Notes: a model not told the origin generated them from the letters alone. Positions 1 to 5,623 are shown, numbered from the stretch's first letter. The stretch is 7,323 nt of DNA from Actinomycetota bacterium (GCA_009698975.1 WLPB01000052.1:1-7323), one strand, 5' to 3'. Translations and numbers: made by a program.

Positions 1-178
1 CATCGCGTGCATCAGGAAGTGCGCGTGAGTAAATTACAGAATATGCATATTCAAGGAATGACTCTGACATCTCGGTAGAGACGTCGATGTCGACGATCTT
101 GCCCGGGAATTCTCCGGGCTTCGGACCCGCCACTTTTGCCTTTGCTCCCTTTGCAGGAGCGGCCTTCTTCGTTGCCAT
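1..178 (-). CDS. parC: DNA topoisomerase IV subunit A, N-terminal part (runs off the window)
   Basis: This is the first 59 codons of a type IIA topoisomerase A subunit, the subunit that cleaves and rejoins DNA and, with ParE, separates linked daughter chromosomes. The reading starts at an ATG at 178. About 20 residues rich in Lys, Ala and Pro come first (MATKKAAPAKGAKAK...), followed by the family start: EMSESFLEYAYSVIYSRALP and then DARDG. The SFLEYAYSVIYSRALPDAR form resembles actinobacterial ParC, whereas GyrA usually reads YIDYAMSVIVGRALP; this is why I prefer ParC. The catalytic tyrosine lies outside the window. The gene follows the PfkB-family kinase on the same strand after 26 bases and may be cotranscribed with it. 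It has no well-placed Shine-Dalgarno sequence, and a CAGAAT hexamer 7 bases before the ATG could be its own promoter. GyrA is the main alternative. Confidence 0.88.
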   Translation of the reverse strand, partial: MATKKAAPAKGAKAKVAGPKPGEFPGKIVDIDVSTEMSESFLEYAYSVIYSRALPDARD

Positions 179-185
179 GGCGCGT

Positions 186-191
186 ATTCTG
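186..191 (-). promoter_or_regulatory. Possible -10 element for leaderless parC
   Basis: On the minus strand CAGAAT is followed by 7 bases (ACGCGCC) and then the parC ATG at 178. It differs by one base from the TAGAAT at the same distance before the gene at 4034. No -35-like sequence is clear. The nearest purine run (CAGGG) lies too far upstream to be a normal ribosome binding site. This is the weakest of the leaderless-type sites because the first T is missing, and parC may simply be read from the upstream operon. Confidence 0.3.
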
Positions 192-204
192 CCCTGCTTC
201 GTTA

Positions 205-1110
205 CTAAATGACGGTACCTACACGCGGACGAGCACCAACGATTGCAACACATCTGGCTGCGGCCCTGGCCCCGGCCTCAAGACTCTGCTGCATATTCTT
301 AGAGATGGCATATTCAGCGATAAATCCAGCTGCAAATGAATCTCCAGCTCCAGTCGTATCTACGACTTCAGTTGCCAGTGCCGGAACTGAAATGAGGAGT
401 GAGCCTCGAGCTTTACCTATCGCACCTTGTGAACCGCGTTTAATGACAACGCTCTCACAATCTTGAAGAAGTATCTCAATAGCTTTTTCCGGATCGGTCT
501 CGCCAGTTAAATAGATGGATTCTTCTTCGTTGAGCACGATGATGTTGATTAATCGGATCCATGATTTCACTTCGTCGATAGGCACTTGCATCATGGCACC
601 AACTGAAGCTGGGTCAAAGTAAATTGGCAGGTTAGCTTCTCGAATCTTTGCAATCATCTGCATTACACCTGGACGAGAGAGCGGGTCCAAGGGGGAGTAA
701 CCAGAGAGATAGACGACATCGAATGTATCGAGTTCTGGTAAATCTCCGATATGTAGCCCGGAGTTAGCTCCGTTATCTGGAAACATTGTGCGCTCGCCAG
801 TCGGGTCTACCAAAACTACGACAACACCAGATGTCCCATGGTCGACTACTAAATTATTGTGAAGAACACCAAGAGCATCAAATTCACTGGCCAGGGCTGC
901 TCCGGCAGCATCATCGCCAACGTGTCCGAGAATGGTCGAGGTTGCGCTGGTGCGAGTGAGCCAGGAAGCAACATTGGCTGCTGCTCCACCGCCATGGGTG
1001 GAAATCGTAGAAGGGGTATCGCTGCCGTAATGAATATCGGCTGGCATTACTGAAATCTTGGTAATGACATCAAGCATCACATCACCGATGCAGAGGACCC
1101 GTACAGACAT
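205..1110 (-). CDS. psuK: PfkB-family carbohydrate kinase, probable pseudouridine kinase
   Basis: This 301-residue PfkB/ribokinase-family kinase transfers phosphate from ATP to a sugar or nucleoside hydroxyl. Both family signatures are present: the glycine-rich substrate region GGGAAANVA at residues 40-48, and DTTGAGDSFAAGF at 251-263 with the anion hole and catalytic base D257. DPAS (166-169) and NEEE (194-197) lie at the usual internal positions, and the length is normal. The substrate is inferred from context. The gene starts 2 bases after the stop of psuG, so the pair is very likely one transcription unit in which this kinase makes pseudouridine 5'-phosphate and PsuG splits it. The sequence alone cannot exclude a ribokinase, adenosine kinase or other sugar kinase. 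The ATG at 1110 is chosen because the protein begins directly with the first beta strand (VRVLCIGDVMLD). A weak AGAAG precedes it, overlapping the psuG stop region, as expected for coupling. Confidence 0.85.
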   Translation of the reverse strand: MSVRVLCIGDVMLDVITKISVMPADIHYGSDTPSTISTHGGGAAANVASWLTRTSATSTILGHVGDDAAGAALASEFDALGVLHNNLVVDHGTSGVVVVLVDPTGERTMFPDNGANSGLHIGDLPELDTFDVVYLSGYSPLDPLSRPGVMQMIAKIREANLPIYFDPASVGAMMQVPIDEVKSWIRLINIIVLNEEESIYLTGETDPEKAIEILLQDCESVVIKRGSQGAIGKARGSLLISVPALATEVVDTTGAGDSFAAGFIAEYAISKNMQQSLEAGARAAARCVAIVGARPRVGTVI

Positions 1111-1112
1111 CG

Positions 1113-2021
1113 TTACTTCTTTGCTACTGCAACTGCGATATCGGCTGCCAAGGCAGAGTTCGATTTGATAATTTCAATATTAACTTTGAGGGATTCGCCA
1201 TCGGATGCCGTGTGGAAGTGCTCAAGTAAGAATGGGGTTACATACTTTCCGTGGATGCCATTCTTTTCAGCACCTTCAAGTCCGCTCATTAATATTGCAT
1301 CATGTCGTGTGCGATCCATCTCGACCTTGACTGGATTTGCAACGACTAATCCATTATTAGTTTTTAAGGATGTGCGCTGGTGAATAATCTCGGCGATATC
1401 TGCCGCACTATCTACCTGATGCTCGATAGTAAATCCAGAATCTGTCAGGTAGAAGCCAGGGAAGGCAGTGGTCTTATAACCAACAAGGCCGATTGCGAGA
1501 GTTTCAAGTCGCTCTAGCGTCGCTCCCACATCGAGAATTGACTTAACGCCAGCGCAGACAATGGTGATATCGAGTTCAGATAGCGCGGTCAGATCTGCTG
1601 ACTCATCAAAAGTTTCATTCGCTCCGCGATGAACTCCACCAAGTCCGCCAGTGGCGAAGATATGGATTCCAGCAAGGACTGCAAGATGAGCGGTGGCGGC
1701 AACTGTGGTTGCTGCAGATTTTCCAGAAGCGGCAACAATGGCAAGGTCGCGACTAGAAGCCTTTGCAATATCGTCACGATTAGCAATTTCGATTAACTGT
1801 TCATCAGTCAGGCCGATATGAACCACACCATCGAGAACGGCGATAGTGGCTGGAACTGCCCCGCGCGAGCGAACAATCTCTTCGACTTCGCGCGCAACCG
1901 TCAGATTTGATGGGCGCGGAAGGCCGTGGCTGATGATTGTTGATTCGAGGGCAACGATTGGTTGACCATTTTTGAGTGCCGCTGCAACCTCTGGGGAGGT
2001 CTGAAAGTTTCGCTCTGACAT
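1113..2021 (-). CDS. psuG: Pseudouridine-5'-phosphate glycosidase
   Basis: PsuG reversibly cleaves the C-C glycosidic bond of pseudouridine 5'-phosphate, giving uracil and ribose 5-phosphate, the second step of pseudouridine breakdown. The 302-residue protein aligns along its whole length with what I recall of E. coli PsuG: PIVALESTIISHG near the start, GAVPATIAVLDG, SSRDLAIVAASGKSAATTVA, FATGGLGGVHRGA, CAGVKSILD, NNGLVVANP and a late SLKVNIEI. Residues matching the E. coli active site are present: E26 (E31), K87 (K93), H131 (H137), D143 (D149), K160 (K166) and probably N281 in the final conserved block. The ATG at 2021 gives an N-terminus that lines up with E. coli (MSERNFQTSPEVAAALKNGQ). 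There is no Shine-Dalgarno sequence; a TATTGT hexamer 7 bases upstream suggests a leaderless message. The kinase gene follows after 2 bases. Confidence 0.96.
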   Translation of the reverse strand: MSERNFQTSPEVAAALKNGQPIVALESTIISHGLPRPSNLTVAREVEEIVRSRGAVPATIAVLDGVVHIGLTDEQLIEIANRDDIAKASSRDLAIVAASGKSAATTVAATAHLAVLAGIHIFATGGLGGVHRGANETFDESADLTALSELDITIVCAGVKSILDVGATLERLETLAIGLVGYKTTAFPGFYLTDSGFTIEHQVDSAADIAEIIHQRTSLKTNNGLVVANPVKVEMDRTRHDAILMSGLEGAEKNGIHGKYVTPFLLEHFHTASDGESLKVNIEIIKSNSALAADIAVAVAKK

Positions 2022-2034
2022 GGGGGCAACAATA
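2022..2034 (-). promoter_or_regulatory. Predicted leaderless promoter of psuG (-10 TATTGT)
   Basis: On the minus strand TATTGT (2034-2029) is followed by TGCCCCC (2028-2022) and the psuG ATG. The hexamer fits the actinobacterial -10 pattern TAnnnT, and the 7-base gap places the predicted transcription start on the A of the ATG. No ribosome binding site is present; the bases just before the ATG are a C run. I see no convincing -35. The 16-base string TATTGTTGCCCCCATG matches the equivalent string at sepH at 13 of 16 positions. Confidence 0.55.
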
Positions 2035-2053
2035 CTCGTGAGAAGATTTATCC

Positions 2054-3148
2054 GTGCACCTATCCCAGATCATGCCCTCGCTCTTTGCAGGGTTGCATCT
2101 CGAGGGGACAGTAGATTCGATTGGCGCAGGCACTTCTCCTGCTGGTCGCGAGCTCCTCTTTCTGATTGATGGTTTCGGCGCGGATGTCTTGGCTCAATAC
2201 GCCCTTGATGCTCCGACTCTGGCATCACTTGTGCAACCACAAATGATTAGAACCTCATTTCCATCGACGACCTCAACAAGTCTTGCAACACTGACAACAG
2301 GTGTTATGCCGGGTGCACATGGAATGTTGGGTTACACAGTTCGGGTTCCGCGCAGTAGTGGCAGAGTTTTAAATTCTTTGAAGTGGGATGAACGAGTAGA
2401 TCCACAAATCTGGCAGCCAGTACCGACCTTATTCGAGCGCGGCACAGCAGCAGGAATCACCGTCACTCATGTTGCTGCAAAGCGATATGAAGGAACGGGA
2501 TTTACCCGTGCTGTCTTTAGAGGCGCTCAGTATCGGGGTGCGAACGTCACGAGCGATTTAATTGCTGAAACAAAAGCGGCGCTGAAGAAGAGTCCATCCT
2601 TTGTCTACCTCTACGTCAACGATTTAGATTCAGCCGGTCACTCAGATGGTGTGGGTTCTGATAAGTGGCTTGCAGCTTTAAAGAGTATTGATGTGATGAT
2701 TGCTTCGCTCATTGATCAATTACCTCAAGGCGTGCGCATCTGGGTAACAAGTGATCACGGAATGATTAATACAGAAGAGAAAATCGTGATGGGAGCGGAT
2801 AACAAGCTCCTCGAGGGTATTGCCACAATCGCTGGCGAGCCTCGAATGCGCCACCTCTACCTTGCAGATACTGCATCCCTTATTGACACGAAGGCGCTGT
2901 GGGAAGAAAGCCTTGGGGAAAAGGTGCGGATGGTTACGAAAGAGATTGCCATTACATCCGGACTTTTTGGAAGCGAAGTTTCTTTAGATGCCGCAGAGAG
3001 AATGGGCGATCTCATCGCAATTGCACAAGGATCGGTAGTAATTCTAGATCCCGAGCGAGCTGATAAAGAGGGCGCAATGATTGGCCACCACGGGGGAGAG
3101 AGTGATATCGAATCCTCTGTGCCCTTGTTTACTTACACAATTAATTAA
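2054..3148 (+). CDS. Alkaline phosphatase superfamily protein (nucleotide pyrophosphatase/phosphodiesterase-like)
   Basis: This 364-residue metal-dependent phosphohydrolase belongs to the alkaline phosphatase superfamily, nearest the type I phosphodiesterase/nucleotide pyrophosphatase (NPP) branch. Candidate two-metal site residues occur in the expected order: D39 in LFLIDGFG, nucleophile T73 in FPSTTSTS (matching the NPP FPTxTxPN block), D192 and H196 in DLDSAGHSDG, D234 and H235 in TSDHGM, and H346 in GHHGG. No signal peptide or membrane segment is seen, so it is probably cytoplasmic. The substrate is unknown. The GTG at 2054 is the first start after an in-frame stop at 2039-2041; GAGAAG (2040-2045) gives a fair binding site 8 bases before it. 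An ATG at 2072 is the alternative, but LSQIMPSLFAGL resembles the start of related proteins as I remember them. It diverges from psuG across 32 bases and converges on sepH with a 4-base overlap. Confidence 0.88.
   Translation: MHLSQIMPSLFAGLHLEGTVDSIGAGTSPAGRELLFLIDGFGADVLAQYALDAPTLASLVQPQMIRTSFPSTTSTSLATLTTGVMPGAHGMLGYTVRVPRSSGRVLNSLKWDERVDPQIWQPVPTLFERGTAAGITVTHVAAKRYEGTGFTRAVFRGAQYRGANVTSDLIAETKAALKKSPSFVYLYVNDLDSAGHSDGVGSDKWLAALKSIDVMIASLIDQLPQGVRIWVTSDHGMINTEEKIVMGADNKLLEGIATIAGEPRMRHLYLADTASLIDTKALWEESLGEKVRMVTKEIAITSGLFGSEVSLDAAERMGDLIAIAQGSVVILDPERADKEGAMIGHHGGESDIESSVPLFTYTIN
3141..3148. other. Palindromic TTAATTAA holding both convergent stop codons
   Basis: The plus-strand phosphatase gene ends with TAA at 3146-3148 and minus-strand sepH ends with TAA at 3147-3145. 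The two coding regions therefore overlap by 4 bases inside the 8-base palindrome TTAATTAA. No hairpin with a T tract is visible nearby, so there is no evident intrinsic terminator, and the two transcripts probably run into each other. Confidence 0.85.
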
Positions 3149-3993
3149 AGATTGTTCTCTTCGTCTTCTTCGCTCTTCTTATGTCCAAACATAATTTCAT
3201 CCCATGATGGAATCTTTGCTCGCGCAGTCACACCATCTTCAGAGTCTGCAGCAGTTGGTGTATCGCGGATTGCAACAAGTCGCGGAGTCTCAGGACGTTC
3301 TTCGACAGCCGGAACAGTTGTAAAGAGTGAGCTCGCACCAGGAAGTTCTACAGCGGGAGCGGCTTCAATGCGGGAAGGATGAGTGGGTTCTGCTGAGATA
3401 AAACCTGGATCAATCTGACGCACAGGTGCATCTTCATCAATGAGCCAAGCCCCATTGTTATCTGTGGGATTAATCGAATGGCGAGCGGTATCAAAGTTCC
3501 ATGTTGCAATTCCATTACCATCGCGATTTGGGTAGTGAAGTTCGATATGCCATGTTGTATCTGGCAGGCGCCATGCATTCCAAGAAAGTGATTCGGCATC
3601 TACACCGCGTGGAACTAATTTTTCGATAACGCTATCCAGAAAAGTCATCTCTGATCGCGTTGATTCTTTCCGAAGATTTGCTCCGCGAGCGATATTGAGA
3701 ATGTACTCGCGCTCTTGCAGAATTGGGCCTGAGAAACGAGCAATCTTGTCCAGCGTTGTGTTGCCTTCACGAGCGATCACCTCAGGCGCATCACCTGCAC
3801 GCAAACGGCGTTGAATCTCTTTAACGCTGACAACTGTTTCGCCATCACCGGAAGGAACAGCGCTTAATCGTGGTTGATTGACTGTTGCACGGAGAGTGTC
3901 GCTGATACGCAGTGAAAATTCCTGGCCATTGTTATCGGTCAGGGTGAGGTGGGTGCCCTCACTATTTTTACCTTGTATTCGAAGCTCACTCAT
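3145..3993 (-). CDS. sepH: SepH-type cell division regulator (DUF3071)
   Basis: SepH is an actinobacterial protein that binds FtsZ and promotes assembly of FtsZ filaments during septation. The 282-residue protein shows the recognised layout. A DUF3071 domain fills roughly residues 1-180, starting SELRIQGKNSEGTHLTLTD. It includes a helix-turn-helix-like stretch at about 57-90 (VKEIQRRLRAGDAPEVIARE, then DKIARFSGP) and the block ESLSWNAWRLPDTTWHIELHY at 134-154. A variable, Pro- and acid-rich linker follows at about 185-260. The protein ends with the conserved PSWDEIMFG at 262-270 and a short charged tail. The linker is shorter than in Streptomyces. The ATG at 3993 begins the family's usual MSELR. 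No ribosome binding site is present, and a TATTCT hexamer 7 bases upstream suggests a leaderless message. The gene is divergent from the inositol-phosphatase-family gene and convergent with the phosphatase gene. Confidence 0.95.
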   Translation of the reverse strand: MSELRIQGKNSEGTHLTLTDNNGQEFSLRISDTLRATVNQPRLSAVPSGDGETVVSVKEIQRRLRAGDAPEVIAREGNTTLDKIARFSGPILQEREYILNIARGANLRKESTRSEMTFLDSVIEKLVPRGVDAESLSWNAWRLPDTTWHIELHYPNRDGNGIATWNFDTARHSINPTDNNGAWLIDEDAPVRQIDPGFISAEPTHPSRIEAAPAVELPGASSLFTTVPAVEERPETPRLVAIRDTPTAADSEDGVTARAKIPSWDEIMFGHKKSEEDEENNL

Positions 3994-4006
3994 GGGGGTG
4001 AGAATA
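3994..4006 (-). promoter_or_regulatory. Predicted leaderless promoter of sepH (-10 TATTCT)
   Basis: On the minus strand TATTCT (4006-4001) is followed by CACCCCC (4000-3994) and the sepH ATG. This is the same layout and nearly the same sequence as at psuG. The hexamer fits TAnnnT and predicts transcription starting at the A of the ATG. No Shine-Dalgarno sequence and no clear -35 are seen. The site overlaps the zone expected to hold the -35 of the divergent promoter at 4021. Confidence 0.6.
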
Positions 4007-4020
4007 ACTGATGGGACGGG

Positions 4021-4033
4021 TAGAATCCCTACT
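4021..4033 (+). promoter_or_regulatory. Predicted leaderless promoter of the IMPase-family gene (-10 TAGAAT)
   Basis: TAGAAT (4021-4026) is followed by CCCTACT (4027-4033) and the ATG at 4034, so transcription would start on the start codon. GTGAGA at 3998-4003 lies 17 bases upstream and matches TTGACA at four of six positions. No ribosome binding site is present. The element is flanked by GGG and CCC, so it sits in a small inverted repeat of unknown relevance. Confidence 0.6.
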
Positions 4034-4828
4034 ATGAGCAGTCACAACACATCAGAATCTTTGACCGCAGAGCTGCTCGCCTTAGCCACCGAAATTGGCA
4101 GAGCAACGGGGCAGATGTTGATGGATCGCCCCGCCGAACTCGAGGTCAAAACAAAGACAACCGCTATTGATGTTGTCACGGTGATGGACCTGCGCGCTGA
4201 GGCATATATCGTTCAAGAGATTTTAGCTGCCCGCCCCGATGATGGAATTCTCGGAGAAGAAGGGGCAGAACGCCCCAGCAAATCTGGCATCACCTGGGTG
4301 ATCGATCCCATCGATGGCACCGTCAATTACTTGTATGACCTACCTGGATGGAATGTCAGCATTGCGGCAAAAGATTCAGAAGGTTCACTCGTGGGTGTAG
4401 TAACTGCGCCATCAATTAATTCGACATGGTGGGCAGTCCGTGGTGGCGGCGCTTTTCACAATGGGCGAGCCATCTCATGCAATGAACCCATCGAGTTAAA
4501 CCGCGCACTCGTCGCTACTGGTTTTCAATATGACACAGCCCACCGTGGAGCACAGATTGATCATGTCTCAAAGATGTTGCCCCTGGTGCGCGATATCCGT
4601 CGCAATGGAGCAGCAGCTGTTGATCTCTGCCATGTCGCAATGGGCGCACTTGACGGCTATTACGAACATGGCCTGAAAGAGTGGGATTGGGCTGCGGCCG
4701 GACTTATCGCTACCGAGGCTGGCGCTCGCTTTGGCCGCTACGGCAGCGCGCCCTACATGATGACCTTGGCAGCCGGTCCGCACCTCTATAACGAGCTCGA
4801 GAGCTTCCTAGGGCTGAGCGCACGCTAG
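4034..4828 (+). CDS. Inositol monophosphatase family protein
   Basis: This 264-residue phosphatase belongs to the lithium-sensitive, magnesium-dependent inositol monophosphatase family, which removes phosphate from small molecules such as inositol 1-phosphate or histidinol phosphate. Metal-binding motifs are complete: GEEG at 74-77 (E75), DPIDGT at 91-96 (D91, D94), and the late EWDWAAAGLIATEAGA with D218. KTTAIDVVTVMD at 41-52 matches the early conserved block. Length is normal and no signal peptide is seen, so it should be cytoplasmic. I cannot tell the substrate; a SuhB-like inositol phosphatase and a HisN-type histidinol phosphatase are both possible. The ATG at 4034 is preferred because upstream in-frame starts would lie antisense within sepH, and because a -10-like TAGAAT sits 7 bases before this ATG. 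The gene stands alone between sepH and the rplS promoter. Confidence 0.93.
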   Translation: MSSHNTSESLTAELLALATEIGRATGQMLMDRPAELEVKTKTTAIDVVTVMDLRAEAYIVQEILAARPDDGILGEEGAERPSKSGITWVIDPIDGTVNYLYDLPGWNVSIAAKDSEGSLVGVVTAPSINSTWWAVRGGGAFHNGRAISCNEPIELNRALVATGFQYDTAHRGAQIDHVSKMLPLVRDIRRNGAAAVDLCHVAMGALDGYYEHGLKEWDWAAAGLIATEAGARFGRYGSAPYMMTLAAGPHLYNELESFLGLSAR

Positions 4829-4858
4829 CTAGTCAGCGCAGGCAAGCTCAGGCCGATT

Positions 4859-4887
4859 TTCACCTCAGGGCCCTCCTGTGGCAAGAT
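4859..4887 (+). promoter_or_regulatory. Predicted rplS promoter
   Basis: TTCACC (4859-4864) and CAAGAT (4882-4887) are separated by 17 bases. They match TTGACA at four of six positions and the TAnnnT pattern at its A and final T. Transcription would start near 4894, just before the hairpin at 4896-4912, leaving a leader of about 45 bases. This probably drives the rplS-lepB-rnhB run. Confidence 0.55.
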
Positions 4888-4895
4888 ACGCACCT

Positions 4896-4912
4896 GCACG
4901 GCAAATCCGTGC
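4896..4912 (+). promoter_or_regulatory. 5' leader hairpin of rplS
   Basis: GCACGG (4896-4901) and CCGTGC (4907-4912) form a perfect 6-bp stem with the 5-base loop CAAAT. The stem starts within a few bases of the predicted transcript end and 28 bases before the start codon. No T tract follows, so it is not a terminator. Position and shape suggest a control element or RNA-stability structure for L19; autoregulation by L19 is inference. Confidence 0.45.
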
Positions 4913-4928
4913 TCAGAAGAAGTTACTT

Positions 4929-4934
4929 AAAGGA
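4929..4934 (+). promoter_or_regulatory. Shine-Dalgarno sequence of rplS
   Basis: AAAGGA lies 6 bases before the ATG at 4941. It decides the start of L19 against the upstream in-frame GTG at 4878, and it is the clearest ribosome binding site in the window. It contrasts with several neighbours that have none. Confidence 0.8.
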
Positions 4935-4940
4935 CCGAAC

Positions 4941-5510
4941 ATGAACATTCTAGACGTCGTCGATGCAGCCTCACTCCGCAAGGACATTCCACAGTTCCGT
5001 GCTGGTGATGAGCTCAAGATCCATGTTCGCGTTATCGAAGGAAACAAGTCACGCCTTCAGGTATTCCAGGGAATCGTAATCCGTCGCCAAGGCGATGGCG
5101 TTCGCGAGACTTTCACAATTCGTAAGGTCTCTTACGGCGTTGGAGTAGAGCGCACATTCCCAGTACACACACCAGTTATTGAAAAGATCGAACTTGTCAC
5201 CAAGGGTGATGTTCGCCGTGCAAAGCTTTACTACCTTCGCGACCTTCGCGGTAAGGCTGCAAAGATCCGCGAAAAGCGTGATGGCATTGTTGGTTACGGT
5301 GATGGAATTCTTTCAACACCAGAGGCTGCACCAGTCGTAGTTGCCGAAGAGGTGGCTGTTGTTGCAGAGGCTCCAGTTGTAGAAGCAGTAATAGAGGCAG
5401 TAGTCGAAGCTCCGGTGGCAGAGGCAGTAGTCGAGGCTCCAGTGGCAGAGGCAGTAGTTGAAGCACCTGAGGCTGATGCAACACCTGCAGCTGACGCTCC
5501 AAAAGAATAA
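4941..5510 (+). CDS. rplS: 50S ribosomal protein L19 with long acidic C-terminal tail
   Basis: L19 sits at the 30S-50S interface of the ribosome and contributes to an intersubunit bridge. Residues 1 to about 114 are a standard L19: [59 protein letters not shown] and [20 protein letters not shown]. Family members are usually about 115-120 residues long, but this one has 189. The extra 70 or so residues (119-189) are Ala, Val, Glu and Pro rich, with no Lys or Arg until the penultimate residue. They are built from repeats of the form VVEAPVAEA, encoded by a 27-base unit at 5400-5480. The ATG at 4941 has a good AAAGGA 6 bases upstream and gives the expected [17 protein letters not shown]. lepB follows on the same strand. 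Core identity is certain; the role of the tail is unknown. Confidence 0.97.
   Translation: MNILDVVDAASLRKDIPQFRAGDELKIHVRVIEGNKSRLQVFQGIVIRRQGDGVRETFTIRKVSYGVGVERTFPVHTPVIEKIELVTKGDVRRAKLYYLRDLRGKAAKIREKRDGIVGYGDGILSTPEAAPVVVAEEVAVVAEAPVVEAVIEAVVEAPVAEAVVEAPVAEAVVEAPEADATPAADAPKE
5400..5480 (+). repeat. Degenerate 27-base tandem repeat in the rplS tail
   Basis: Three consecutive 27-base units start at 5400, 5427 and 5454. Each begins GTAGTCGA or GTAGTTGA and encodes [18 protein letters not shown] and the decayed VVEAPEADA. The first two differ at only a few bases. Related fragments ([13 protein letters not shown]) lie just upstream. All units are whole numbers of codons, so copy-number change would keep the reading frame. 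Confidence 0.85.
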
Positions 5511-5536
5511 GTACCCCCGTTAAGCTCTCACGGCTA

Positions 5537-5623
5537 ATACCGCCTAAGGGTTCTTTCTTTCGTGAGTTCCCAGTACTGGTAATAGTTGCGCTCGCTGTCT
5601 CGCTATTAATCAAAACTTTTTTT
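5537..5623 (+). other. lepB: lepB coding sequence upstream of the first canonical start (membrane anchor)
   Basis: Read in the lepB frame, this stretch gives PPKGSFFREFPV and then LVIVALAVSLLIKTFFVQ, a classic signal peptidase I start: short basic cytoplasmic end plus one membrane-spanning helix leading into FFYIPSGSM. The frame is open back to 5495, after TGA at 5492-5494. It contains no ATG, GTG or TTG before the GTG at 5624. Near-cognate codons are ATA at 5507 (overlapping the rplS stop as ATAA), ATA at 5537, CTG at 5576 and ATA at 5582. ATA at 5537 would give an N-terminus of typical length, but no ribosome binding site is seen there. Confidence 0.7.

Noticed and set aside
1804..2133. Minus-strand open frame of 109 codons spanning the psuG start region
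   Set aside because: Out-of-frame shadow of psuG and the divergent phosphatase gene, rich in Ser, Arg and Cys with no recognisable domain.
3878..4033. Upstream TTG start that would extend the IMPase-family protein by 52 residues
   Set aside because: The extension lies antisense within sepH, does not resemble the family, and the ATG at 4034 has a well-placed -10-like hexamer and gives normal length.
4878..4940. In-frame GTG start adding 21 residues to L19
   Set aside because: It would begin inside the predicted -10 element and translate the leader hairpin; ATG 4941 has a proper AAAGGA and gives the expected L19 N-terminus.
5511..5560. Possible attenuator between rplS and lepB (CCGT/ACGG and CGG/CCG pairings followed by TTCTTTCTTT)
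   Set aside because: The stems are only 3-4 bp and mutually exclusive, the T tract is interrupted, and the region is at least partly lepB coding sequence.
5197..5613. Minus-strand open frame of 138 codons, Leu/Gln/Pro rich, opposite the end of rplS
   Set aside because: Its composition is the antisense shadow of the Ala-Val-Glu repeat in L19, it has no family resemblance, and it lies antisense to a certain gene.
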